Source: Rana temporaria
Taxonomy: Eukaryota; Chordata; Amphibia; Anura; Ranidae
Assembly (NCBI RefSeq): GCF_905171775.1
Contig: NC_053499.1
Coordinates: 139,721,422-139,785,421 of the forward strand
Direction: 5' to 3'
DNA: 64,000 nucleotides
This document shows positions 52,253 to 63,325 of this stretch, piece by piece. Positions within the stretch are counted from its first letter, which is position 1. Each line of letters begins with the position of its first letter. The notes below the pieces were generated by a model that saw nothing but the letters and a program-made list of their open reading frames with translations, was not told the DNA's origin and did no database searches. The position numbers and the translations under genes were made by a program.

Positions 52253-53603
52253 TAAGTATCGGAGATTCTTGTGAAATGAACTATTATGTTCCCAATTCCA
52301 TCCCCCATCCATTAAAGCCATAAAATGTAGGTGGCATGAGATTTCACATTAGATATAGCCCCTCAGAGGATGCGACAGCAGCCAGTCACCTAATATAGAG
52401 CGCAGACATTGGTCAAATATAACAGACAAAGCTGATTTTCCATAATTCAGCCATTCCTACATGACCCTAATGAAAATTTAGAATCAGTTGACAGGTATCT
52501 AATGTCTACAAGCATTTAAATGAATGTAGTTACAATTGTATATTTAGGCTTAAGGATATTAACCTACTAATGAGTTTTTGAGTGGAGAAATAGGGATATG
52601 CAAAGAGAACATACAAACTAATGCGAATGGAATTTAACCCACAACCCCAGGAGCCCAGAATAGCAGTGCTAACCACTGAATAATCATGCTGCTTTAATGA
52701 TTGAAATCAAGGAAGAAAAAAAAAGCACAATATATATATTTATATATATATTTTAACACAGCATAATTCCTTTATTCCTTTTTCTTTGGATTACCTGGAA
52801 TAAGTTATGCATTTCAAATACTTTGGCAAGAGTAGGTAAATCTTCATTCTGAGTCGCTCATGGTATTGTCTTTGAACACAGTCGTCTAATTAACTGGAAA
52901 ATGTCTTATAAAGGGATCCAACTGTGTCCAAGAAACCACAAAGCCTTTTGCATACACATAATGGTGGAAATTAGTCATATTTGAAGCCAGGAAAGACACT
53001 AAGTGATCTGTTAAATTGGATATCCTCCCACTGGTAGAAGGTATTTAACACACAGAAAATTATAACCTCTCTTTGTCTATAGCAGAAGTGTCAGGGTTGA
53101 GATGTATGAAGGTTGCAACATGGCCGCTAAGGCAATAAATCCTAGTGATGGAATGGCGTTTCAAGAATCGGTCATGGACATGCAGAGGCCAGCAGTCATT
53201 CCTATTCAAAAGGGCATTACTGCTGGGTTGCCAGTGTCATTCAGAATGCATGAGAATGCCAAGACCACCGTCAGTGGTTGACATGGGACCGAGAGAGTAG
53301 ATTCACGGCTGCCAGAAAAAGTATTACGTTTTATTAAGCGGACCGCTCAGTAAGAAAGTATGCATGAATAAATTCCTAACATCATGTCATAATACACAGA
53401 CATCATACGTTTTATAAAAGCTCTAACTGTTAATATATAAGCCCATTTATACCTTTATCTTTTAATAAGGGTATGCAGTCAGACTGCCTAAGTAAAGAGT
53501 GCATAAGGTTTGTAAATTCTTTTTGTATGTATTAGTGCTTTCCAACTATACAACTGCTACTAATAAACTCCTCTGTGCTGGTAGCATGCTGGAGATGTGA
53601 TTA
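52253..53603. other. Spacer with retroposon-like segment
   Basis: About 1.35 kb, mostly unclassified. GAGAACATACAAACTAATG and AGCAGTGCTAACCACTGAA at 52605-52680 resemble the conserved tail of a dispersed vertebrate SINE-like repeat. TCTACAAGCATTTAAATG at 52503 is the inverted partner of 51213-51235. Confidence 0.4.
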
Positions 53604-53611
53604 GTAGCTAC

Positions 53612-54192
53612 TAGACAATCTGTTTTTTTTCGTTATTGTTTAAACAAACGATAACGAAAGTGCAAGAAACGAAAATCGAAAGATCCGACATAAAAAATGC
53701 TTTATTTTCGTTTTCGTTGCGGTAAAAATTCGATATAGAGAGATTCGACATTATAGGGAAAAGATTTGACATCATAGAGAAAAGATTCGACATTATAGAG
53801 AAAAGATTCGACACTATAGAAATAATAGATTCGACATTACAGAGAATAAATTTCAATTTATGAGAAAATAGATTCGACATTATTACCAGTCATACTACAT
53901 TAGACTTCTTGTAGGCGGAATATTCGAACGGAAATGTACGATTCGACGTAAAGATTCGACGTTCCGTCGAATATTTTTTGCTATTAGCCAGAAACCAACA
54001 AAGATTCGACCTTCCGGCGAATATTCTTTTGACCATTCGACAGAAACCAAGTATTATTGGATTTTCGGACGAAAGCTATTCCCCAACGAAAAACGAAATA
54101 AATCAAAACGATTTTCGGGAGTAACTAAATAAATGTATTTTCCAAACGAAAACGAAAAAACGAAACTAAATATTCCAGTCTGCACATGTCTA
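53612..54192. mobile_element. hAT element with TAGACA ends, exact target duplication
   Basis: TAGACAATCTG and GTCTGCACATGTCTA bound 581 bp. GTAGCTAC is exact at 53604-53611 and 54193-54200. The interior is shared with 43932-44583: AACGAAAGTGCA, GAAAGATCCGACATAAA and GATTCGACATTATAGAG units. Confidence 0.93.
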
Positions 54193-54249
54193 GTAGCTAC
54201 ACATAACAGAGGGGGAGACATCACCACTTCCACTGGGTTCCGAAACCAT

Positions 54250-54885
54250 GGCCCAGATTCTCAAAGGGCTTACGACGGCGCAACGCAATGTACGCCGTCG
54301 TAAGTCCTAATCTGGGCCGTCGTATCTATGCGACTGATTCTTAGAATCAGTTACGCATAGATATCCATTAGATTCGACAGGCGTAAGGCTCTTACACTGT
54401 CGGATCCTAAATGCAATTTTTTTTTTTGCCGCTAGGTGTCGCCTCCGTCGTTTTCCCAGTCGAGTATGCAAATTAGCAAAATACGCGAATTCCCAAACGT
54501 ACGCGCGGTCGACGCAGTGAAGTTACGATGTTTACGTTAGATTTGCGACGCGCAAAGTTGCCCCTGCTATATGAGGGGCAACCAATGTTAAGTATGGCCG
54601 TCGTTCCAATATACGCTACGCCGACGTAGCGCAGAGCAGCGAGCACAGTATTCACAAAGCACTTGCTCCCAACGTATCTCCCTCATTTGCATATTTGCAA
54701 TGGGGCGTCCAGCGTAACTATGCGCCCACGATACGCCAGCATAGGCAAGTTACGTCGGTCGTAAGAAGCCTATTTTCAGGCGTATCTAGTTCTATTGGCA
54801 CGGCGCATAGATACGACAGCGCATATGTGCACTTACGCGGCGTATCTCGAGATACGTCGGCGTAAGTGCTACGTGAATCCGGGCC
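54250..54885. mobile_element. Family B MITE
   Basis: It runs from GGCCCAGATTCTCAAAG to TACGTGAATCCGGGCC. Inner features include ATCTATGCGACTGATTC/GAATCAGTTACGCATAGAT and CCCCTGCTATATGAGGGGC. The 3' part (GCAAAGCACTTGC, AAGTTACGTCGG) differs from the others, and the copy may be a recombinant. No matching target duplication is visible. Confidence 0.78.
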
Positions 54886-56045
54886 ACAATGTCTTTAAAT
54901 TACAAGTCCCCCCTTGATGCATGGGTGACAGACCACATAACAGTGTCTTCGACAAGGGTGGGTGGGTGCTTGGTTGTCCAAAAAGGTCCATTCTCCAGGG
55001 AAGGTTGCTTATATAACCATCTTCCACCAGGGGAGAAACATCCAGAACAGCATGTGATGAGGGGAGACCCAATAAGACACCAGCACAGGTAAGCTTGGAC
55101 ACAATTAAAGAGGCAATGGCCCCACACACCTGTATTAATTAGCCTGCATTTGAATGGGTATAACCTTCGGCCACAAGCCCATGATGGTGGGCCCATATTG
55201 TGCCCACCTTCATTCAGTCTTTTGTACCTGATTTTCCTGGTACGAAGACCGTACAAAAAAAGTACACATGAAAATCATTCCTTCTGTTCACGAACGAGAA
55301 CATTTTTGGAGTTTGTCCCTTGGGAAATTTTTGTTTAGGAAGTCTGAATCGGATGCCGAAAGTTATACAAAATTCAAAAGATCGTGCCTCGTATAGAAGT
55401 TTTCTTCCAATTTTTTTTTATAGTATTTACCCTACTTAATAGCTGCGCGCAACTTAAAACAAAAATCAGTCAATGAACAGCATAAGGACAGGAAAGATAA
55501 GCTATGCACAGAGTATACCCTGTTGCAACATCGGTGAAGCCTACAGTAGTAAATATGGTGGCACAGGTGGTGACTTTATAGGCCAACATTGACCAAAGGT
55601 CTAGAACTTGTCATCCAGGCCATCATCAGATAATTACTGCAATGTTCACTCCTAATGTTTAGGAGATAGTTATTGTCAGCGAGATTAGGAGGGAGTGCAG
55701 CATTTGGCAAAGGATCAGGATAAAAGGAGGTGGCAGCTGTTGGATTAGGCTAGTGGCTGAATTTGCTTTTTTTAACACAATGCTGTGGCTTTAGAAATAT
55801 GCTAAGAGGCTTCCATATCTATTCCTGTGAAGTGTTTTTTTTTAGAGTCCATTTGATGCTTGTGAAGTTGAAGAGAGTTTGATGTTGTATCTTTGGGCAT
55901 TCCATAGATGTTTGTTTCTCATTTAAAAAAAAATTATAATAATTTAAAGGGGGTTTCACCAAATGTTGTTAAGTGGAGGGTGTGTGGGAAGTATACATGA
56001 CTGTACATTCAGGTTACCTTTTTCTACATAAAATCCAGGTCATCT
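54886..56045. other. Unclassified spacer
   Basis: About 1.2 kb with no gene or family recognised. A TACGAAGACCGTACAAAAAAAG segment near 55240 could be old transposon sequence. Confidence 0.35.
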
Positions 56046-56053
56046 GGTGCAGG

Positions 56054-56345
56054 CAGGGGGGGACTGACCATTGGGACTTTTGGGCACTGCCCGAGGGCCC
56101 CATGCCACTAGGGGGCCCCATCAGGGTTGCCAGGCTCAATAAAACCAGGGACAGTATGTAAAAATCTGTGTTTTTTTACATCTGTCCCTGCTATGTCTTA
56201 AACCGAAATGCTTTTGATGTGAAAATCCTGAGATTTTAGCTGCCCAGCCTCTGCACTGCCTCCTGGCGTGGTGGCCATTTCTAAGCCCAGGGGCCCCATA
56301 ATCTTCTATTGCCCGGGGGCCCCATGGGTTGTCAGTCCACCCCTG
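56054..56345. mobile_element. hAT-like MITE with exact 8-bp target duplication
   Basis: CAGGGGGGGACTGACCATT and GTCAGTCCACCCCTG bound 292 bp. GGTGCAGG is exact at 56046-56053 and 56346-56353. Interior inverted words include GGGCCCCATG…CATGGGGCCC-type pairs and CCCGGGGGCC. Confidence 0.92.
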
Positions 56346-56414
56346 GGTGCAGGCAAAGACTCCTTAGCTACATCCTGTAGGCATATTAGCCACATAATTA
56401 GGAAACTATTACTA

Positions 56415-56820
56415 AGGCCCCTTTCACGCTGGGGCATTTTTCGAGCGTTATTCAAGCGTTTTTTGAGCGTTTTTCAAGTGGTTTTCAAGTGTTACTCGAG
56501 CGTTATTCGAGCAAAGCCTCATCTGCAATCCCAATGTGCTGGTAAAGCACCGCTAAGAACCTAACATTTTAGGGCGTTTTTGCAGTGCCTCAGTGTGAAA
56601 GGGTAAGGCGTTTTTACAGCGCTTTCAATTCATTTCAATGGAGAGGGGCGTTTTTGGAATGTTTTTTTCAGCGCCCAAAATCTGCTCCAAAGATTCTGTT
56701 TTGTAGGACTCAGTGTGAAAGGGTCCATTGAGATGCATGGAGAGCGTTTTATGAGCATTTTAATAGCGCTATTTTTAACACTAAAACGCTGTAAAAACGC
56801 TTTAGTGTGAAAGGGGGTCT
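56415..56820. mobile_element. Family A2 MITE with GAGCGTT repeats
   Basis: AGGCCCCTTTCACGCTGG and TAGTGTGAAAGGGGGTCT lie between TA dinucleotides. CGAGCGTTATTCAAGCG and GCGTTTTT words recur throughout, and AGTGTGAAAGGGT occurs internally at 56591 and 56711 as extra terminal-like repeats. Confidence 0.82.
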
Positions 56821-57039
56821 TAAGGTATAAATGTATAACCTGATACAAAAAGACAGCATCTGCTTTGTCATGTTCTAAAACTTTTTTTTTTTTATGTCAC
56901 AATGTAGGGTATAAGATTTCCTATCATCTGTGCCCAGTCTTGCCACACAGTGTTAATCCAGCTCTGAGCAATCCTCTTTTATTGTTCAGTGAAATAAAAC
57001 GGACTTACAGAGAAAAACCTTAGTCCGTTCCGCCCCCTT

Positions 57040-57510
57040 GCTGTGAGTGACAGCTTATATACATATCTCATGCACTAGCCTGAGACAGAGGCACATCCTG
57101 TGTAAAAAGTTCACATTCCCCTCCTCTCCCTTCCAGCTCTCCCAGGATTGGCTGCATTTACTGTGTTTTGATTGGATGTTTCTCATCATGGGGTGTGATC
57201 CACAGTTCAGTGTGACAAGGAAATGCATGTATAGTGCAGTGAAAACACAGAACAGAAAGCAGAATATACACAGACAAGTGATGTGATTTAGGTTGGATGT
57301 ATCTAGTGAGAGCTGGGCAGAGGAGACGCTCGAGTGATCTGATTGTTATATTGCAGTGTGTGTCTGAGGTCACCTGATCACAGTTGCAGCATTAGGTTAT
57401 TTACATAACTCATGCACTAGCCAGGAGACAGGCATTATTTTTAAATTCCCACCCCACTCCTTTTCTGAAGTCATGTGGTTACTTTTCTGGATTTTGACTG
57501 GATGTTAGTG
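57040..57510. repeat. Diverged tandem duplication, about 350 bp apart
   Basis: ATCTCATGCACTAGCCTGAGACAG at 57066 recurs as AACTCATGCACTAGCCAGGAGACAG at 57407. TTTTGATTGGATGTT at 57167 matches TTTTGACTGGATGTT at 57494. No reading frame is conserved. Confidence 0.65.
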
Positions 57511-57565
57511 ATCATAGCAGAATTTAGTGTAAGGAATACACAAGAGAAAATGCATGTTGACAATG

Positions 57566-57793
57566 AGGGATGGAAACCCTATTTTCCATCCGTCTGGCAG
57601 ATCGGATGAAGGCGGACTCTATGGTCCGTCTTCATCTGATCCCCCATAGGGGAGAGCGGGCTCTGACAGGTCAGTCCCTGCAAAAGTGTTCAAAGACAGA
57701 CCTGTCATCTGCCTGCTCGGCGGGGGATCGACGGAACAATCCCCGCTGAGCAAAGCAGAGCCCGAACATGGATACGTCCGTGTGAAAGGGCCC
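57566..57793. mobile_element. Family A2-like MITE
   Basis: The right end GTCCGTGTGAAAGGGCCC plus TA matches family A2. Internal inverted words are AAACCCTATTTTCCATCCG, ATGAAGGCGGAC…GTCCGTCTTCATC, and CTGCTCGGCGGGG…CCCCGCTGAGCA. The left terminus is unclear. Confidence 0.6.
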
Positions 57794-58503
57794 TAAAGCT
57801 TAATCAAAGCTGTTGGTGTCAAGTGTCTGTGGTAGTGAGGTAGTGAGCCCTTGTAGATCACCAACTGGGGGTTTCCCAAGGCACGGAGTCTAAGCCCCAG
57901 TCTGCCTCTTCATCAGAGCCCCTGATTGTGGGGATGGACTTGCAGCAAGCTAGGACCAAGTTGCAGCGTCCAGGTACACTCAGCTGAGGATGTGAAAACC
58001 ACTCGTGTTTGCAGAGTACAAGCAGAAGGAGACAACTGGAAATCCAGGAGACAAGCCGAGGTCTGGGTGGGCAGCGAACAAGCACAGAGAGTAAAATGAA
58101 GCTGGGGTTGGTACACGGGTGGCCAGGCACTGGGTACTAAAGTAACAAGTGACGGGAGCTCAGAAAACTGTGAAGTTGCTCAGGCAATGTGGGTTACACT
58201 GAGCATGTCTTAAATAGGCAAGCAAACTAGGAGATGGACCAAGAAGTGATGGAGGGGAAGGAAATAAAAGTCCAAAGAATAGCAGATGACACTCATAGGT
58301 GAGCACAGTCAAACCACTCTTGTGAAAGGAATCAGGGTAGAGAAAGCACTGCGGCAAGGAGGTAAGGATACACAAGCGGGAGCTGCAGGCTAACTTGGGA
58401 CAATAGGCTTCCAACATAGTCCCTGCCCTAAGCCATGCTCCTTGATTCAGTTTCACACTGATAGGGCTTATTCGTAGATGGCTTTGTTCTTCATTTTGTC
58501 ATA
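57794..58503. other. Unclassified, possibly repetitive
   Basis: The GC-balanced sequence from 57828 to 58480 has a uniform composition that could be an old retroelement. No motif or terminus supports a class. Confidence 0.35.
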
Positions 58504-58505
58504 TA

Positions 58506-59031
58506 CAGTAAAATCTTGGATTGCGAGCCTAATTCGTTCCGGAAGCATGCTTGTAATCCAAAGCACTTGTATATCAAAGCAAATTCCCCCATTAGAAATA
58601 ATGGAAACTAAAATGATTCGTTCCACAACCATTTATTCATAGATCCTTCAGTTTATAGTCCATATAAGAAGATTATAGCAATGTGATAGGTTGTGTTGTG
58701 TAACCAGAAAATGGCCATCCACAAATGGAAGCCTCCACAAGGGGATTAGAAGCAAAACCTGGCAGGAGCTCCAGAGTATAAAAGAGAAGAGTGGCGCCTC
58801 TAAGTGTAGCAATATGGTTACATTTAATGAAGGTACAACATTTAGCAACTTACATGGTTTATGAATAAAAGAGGCACATCTAAGTATGCAGGCATCCGGG
58901 GTAAAGCAGTCCACATTGACCTCTCTTCTCTTTTATACTCAGTTGTGACATGACTCTACTCTTATATCAAGACATCGCTTGTTTTGTAAAATGCTCTCAA
59001 ACCAATTTACTCTCAAACCAAGGTTTTACTG
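58506..59031. mobile_element. Tigger/pogo-like element, shorter copy
   Basis: CAGTAAAATCTTGGATTGC and CAAACCAAGGTTTTACTG lie between TA dinucleotides. It matches the left arm of 36797-38550 through GCCTCTAAGTGTAGC (uninterrupted) and then joins the right arm after a central deletion. Confidence 0.75.
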
Positions 59032-59336
59032 TATGTTTCAGCAGGATCCCAGTGCAGAGGTGGACCGCAGGAAGTGGTGATTCTCAATAAAGTAGAACTC
59101 CAGCCAAAGTGGTTTTTAGTTTGGACTAGGAAAAAGCTAGAACCCCTGTCCTAGTTTTTATTGCTGCCTGTGCCTTCATTAGGAAGACCCACCTTCCTAT
59201 CTGTCATAGTGAATATTATCAGAAGTAGGAAATATTGGAACTTTTTAGCCCCACTCTACCCACTGCAGTCGATGCAGATTTTCTATAAAAAATCTTTGGA
59301 GAGGTACAGCCAGTGGCAAGATTTTAGTCATGGGAT

Positions 59337-59678
59337 TAGGGTGACCACATTTCCAAACTACCATTCAGGGACACCCTCCCTTCCCAAAAATCAGCTTGTG
59401 CTGTAATGAATCACAGAACAGTGATTGGACACAAGAGGCGGGATTTATGATTTCTACAATCACAAGCAGGGGGCGGGGATTGTGCTCCTCCAGGCATTCC
59501 CGGACAGGACAAGTACTGTCAGTGAGTAAAGCGGTGATTTGGGGGCATCAGATTGGCCCGGGGGGTGGCTGTGTCAGTTTCATTCCGGGACACTGTATTG
59601 TCCTGGAATGAATGTGCCCGGGACACACCTGCAAAATGCGGGACTGTCCCGGGCAATCCGGGACACGTGGTCACCCTA
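59337..59678. mobile_element. hAT-like MITE with TAGGGTGACCAC ends
   Basis: TAGGGTGACCACAT and ACGTGGTCACCCTA bound 342 bp. The flanks CATGGGAT (59329-59336) and CATGGAAT (59679-59686) match at 7 of 8 positions. Inner words include CCGGGACA repeats and CATTCCGGGACACTG/CATTCCCGGACAG. Confidence 0.88.
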
Positions 59679-59686
59679 CATGGAAT

Positions 59687-60560
59687 GAGAATTTTTTTGA
59701 AAAAAGTTCAGTTATCCTTTAACAAAGCAAAATCAAGCTCAGCAATGTTAACACAACTCTGAATATATTGGAGGGATAACTAAAAATGATTAATACTTAG
59801 ATTTACCAGCTCTCTCTGTACATATAGATATGCATGACACAGATTACTATGACTTAGTATGTTACTGATGTCTGACACCATGCGTCTCGCATATAAATCT
59901 CCACTGCTGTTTATTTAAATGTTTTATGGAAGCCAAACACGGGATTCCTAGCATTGCTTGAAAAGACCCTTAAGCCAGTGCCACCCCAGTGAGAAACCTT
60001 ACACAATTTACAGTGCAGACTAATAAATGACAGCCTACATGAGGCCCAAATACATCAAACATCTGTTCCCTGGTGGGGAGAGAGTGGCACGGTCCTGTTC
60101 GCATTTCATGGTGAATCATCCAGTAATAACCCAAGAGAGGGTGACACATGACCTTGGTATGTGCAGATAATCTGGGGCTCTATCTCTCTCTAATACTATT
60201 TCTGCTATGTTTGTGTAGTAAACCATAGCATTTGCCTTTACAGAACTCAATATTAAGGATGACCATAGAGGAGAAGGTGTCTTATCGAGAAGGACTGGAG
60301 GCAAGACATCTGCTTATCTTAGAATGAACTTACAGACCCCTACAGATTCTCTTACAGACTCGGATCTTGTATAAATAAATGCAAGAGACCTTTGTTCATT
60401 TTTTCAGCTATCTGCTGCAAAGAAATTTTGGAGTATTTTTCATGTTGTAGTAAATATCGGTGGGTATGTCTCTATGAAGTGTCACATCCAAGTATCTAGA
60501 CAGAAGAGAGAATATCCCCTGACTGGACTTTTAATGCACTGAGAATGAATTATATACAGT
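59687..60560. other. Unclassified spacer
   Basis: About 870 bp with no recognised gene or element. Confidence 0.4.
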
Positions 60561-61480
60561 ATATGTAGCGCTACCCCCTCAGGAGCCGCTGGTTGTTGTT
60601 GGGATCGGCATATTGAGTTACCTCTCAATGTTGTCTAGGGGTGTAGTAGATGAGTAGATTAGTGAGTGAATGTCTAGTCAATCAAAGAAGATTTTCAAAT
60701 GCTTCATTTTCGGCCCAACATAGCCAACATCAACATGAGATAGGGAGAAAAGGTTGATGAAGTGATAGAGAACTTTGCAGTATCAGGCCTGGATATGAAA
60801 GGAGCAATCCTGCTTTCGACAGCACAGTAGTAGTAGTTACAGTTTGTCGCCACTCTAGCCAGAGTGGGTGAAGCGCCCCCGGACAGACTCCTGCCACGAG
60901 CCTGGCAGCCAAAGTGTCACTTTAGATTGCTGGAGGAACAGGCCTCTGCCACAGGCCTAGTACTTTAAGTGAACCGAACAGATTGAGCGAATCCTCCCAG
61001 TAGATTAGGTAAGGGTCACTGACAGTTGAAGTGTACCTGTCAATGTCCCGGTCACCAGATCCCCGATGGTTCGTTCAAGCCCTGTTGGACAACCTGCCTC
61101 CGGGTTCTCCTCAAGCCGCCCCCCCCATCGAACGGCATCCAGCCTGGGATCTCCTCAGTAGAGCTGGGAACCCAGTAAGTCATTGGGGCCCCTTTCAGCA
61201 ACATGGAGCTCCGCGTAGCGTGTGACACCGGCCTGGTAGGCCATCGCCGGGGTCCGTTGGATGCGCACACCCTGAAGGTGGGTGCCGCACCTGGAACCAG
61301 GACCCGCGAAGAACCACACAAAATGGCGTCTGCCACAGATATACTCTCCCCAGTCCTGCACTTCAGTCCACACTTCAGTCCACAGACCTTCTACACAAAA
61401 CAACCCTGTCTGACAGGACAGGAGACCTGTTTTTTCGCTGCTGCAGTTAAAAAACGAAACTCTCTCAATCAATATTAAAG
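60561..61480. repeat. Dispersed repeat with GTAGCGCTACCCCC start
   Basis: GTAGCGCTACCCCCTCAGG at 60566 and the TCGCCACTCTAGCCAGAG block at 60848 recur elsewhere (the latter at 17279). The 3' part is GC-rich. Frames on both strands are open for up to about 100 codons but show no family motif. A terminal TATTAAAGTGATTGCAAAG lies at 61474. Confidence 0.45.
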
Positions 61481-62030
61481 TGATTGCAAAGTCATTAGAA
61501 GTATTTTTTTTTTTTTTATTATTATAAACATGTCATACTAAAAATGATGGTGGTCCAGGCTTCATAGCTTCTCAGAAATGCAGTTTACTGTGCTCTTTCC
61601 TGTCAGCTGCCAGGCAACTGATCCTTCTATTTTGGAAAACAACTACTAACCTCCGTTATCCTTGTGGGTTTCTACTGTCAATGTCATCATGCGTATGGAG
61701 GAGATGCTGGCCTTAGACAATGACACATTTGAAAAATGTAAGGTTCTATGGCTTATCTGGATACATTTTTCCACTTCAGACTCACTGAAAAATATGTTAT
61801 CACCCGTTGACTAAGATGAGAACGTTCCTTGACTGAATTTCACAGGTTAGTCCTCCAAGGTTCTCTCAAACCCTCTCCTAATTTTTTCCCCTCAATTTCA
61901 CCCTATTCTCCAGCTCTTCTCCCTCTTCTCTTTCTCTCTTTTTTTTCCCCCTTTCCATATCCGAATGTGCCAACCTCAGGATTTAGCACACATCACCTTT
62001 AGTTATGGATTCCTGTTCTTCAATTACGCG
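61481..62030. other. Unclassified spacer
   Basis: A T-rich run at 61503-61522, then sequence without recognised genes or repeats. Confidence 0.4.
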
Positions 62031-62035
62031 AGGTA

Positions 62036-62300
62036 CAGTGGAACCTCGGATTGCAAGTAAAGCGGTTAACGAGCATTTCGCAATACTAGCACTGTATTTT
62101 TAAAAATCCTAACTCGGTTTACGAGTGTTGTCTCGCAAAACGAGCAGGATTCAGACCAAAGCGGTGTGAAGTACTGTGTTTGGCCTAAGGTGGGGGGCGC
62201 CGGAAGCCGAGCAGAGCCAAATGGCGACAATCCCATCCGATCTGCGCTGTTTAGAGCCGTTCAGAAATTCTCACTGACCATCACATTAATGTACCATGAG
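62036..62300. mobile_element. Tigger-like left end (CAGTGGAACCTCGG)
   Basis: CAGTGGAACCTCGGATTGC follows TA, and AGCGGTTAACGAGCATTTCGC and AACTCGGTTTACGAGTG follow. These are typical of Tigger/pogo MITE termini as recalled. No right end was identified. Confidence 0.6.
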
Positions 62301-62586
62301 TTATAGAAATAGCAATTTTTAGCAGCGGTTCCCTGAGACTGGAAAGTTATTCAAGAGTTCCTGCTGTGCAAAAAGGTTGAGAAAGGCTGGTCTACATTTA
62401 TGAAAAAGAGGGGTGTACTGCGCTAATTCGATAAATAGTAAAGCGGCAGCTGAAAATGTTATACAACACTAATAATAATGGTCAAAGGAAGAGCTGCGCT
62501 GTTGTAAGCTAAAATGTGACAATGAAGTGCTAGATAAATATCAATTAAAATTATGAAACACGGACTGAGTGAAAAAAAAATATTAT

Positions 62587-63325
62587 GGCCGCGATTCAGA
62601 TACATTGTCGTATCTTTGAGCGGGCGTAACGCATCTCCTATGCTCTATGCCGACGTAACATTGAGAGGCAAGTACTGTATTCAAAAAGCACTTGCTCCCA
62701 AAGTTACGTCGGCGTATCGTAAATGGGCCGGCGTAAGCCCGCGTAATTCAAAGTAGCAAGGCAGTGGGCGTGTTGTATTGTAATGAAGCATGTCCCCATG
62801 TAAATGCATTACTGATTGAACGGCGCATGCGCGCGCATGCTCAGAGTCACGTCGCAAATACTCCCTAAGATACGTTGGCTCAATGCTTTGTCGACGTGAA
62901 CGTAACATAAGCCCAGCCCCATTCACGTACGACTTACGCAAACGACGTAAAATACGACGCTGTTCCGACGTTTCCGACGTCCATACCCTAACATGACTTA
63001 CCCCTGCTTTATGACGGGTAAACTTATGCCGGACCGACGCCTTACGTAAACGGTGTAGCTAAATCCGACGGGCGCAAGTACGTTTTTGAATCGGCGTATC
63101 TAGGTCATTTGCATATTCAACGCGTAAATCTACGGAAGCGCCCCTAGCGGCCAGCGTAAATATGCACCCAAGATACAACGGCGTAGGAGACTTACGTTGG
63201 TCGTATCTTGGCCAAATTCAGGCATAACTGCCTTTCTAAATAAGCGCATAGATACAACGGCGCTCATTTGGACTTACGACGGCGTATCTGGAGATACGCC
63301 GTTGTAAGTCCTTTCTGAATCCCGG
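62587..63325. mobile_element. Family B MITE, diverged copy
   Basis: GGCCGCGATTCAGATAC and CTTTCTGAATCCCGG bound it. The core has CGGCGCATGCGCGCGCATGC, TACGCAAACGACGTAAAA, and TTACCCCTGCTTTATGACGGGT. The arms GACGGCGTATCTGGAGATACGCCG show the same palindrome style. The termini are more diverged than in other copies. Confidence 0.72.

Noticed and set aside
61052..61472. Overlapping frames of about 90-105 codons on both strands near 61.2 kb
   Set aside because: Located in a GC-rich dispersed repeat; no recognisable domain, and frames overlap on opposite strands.
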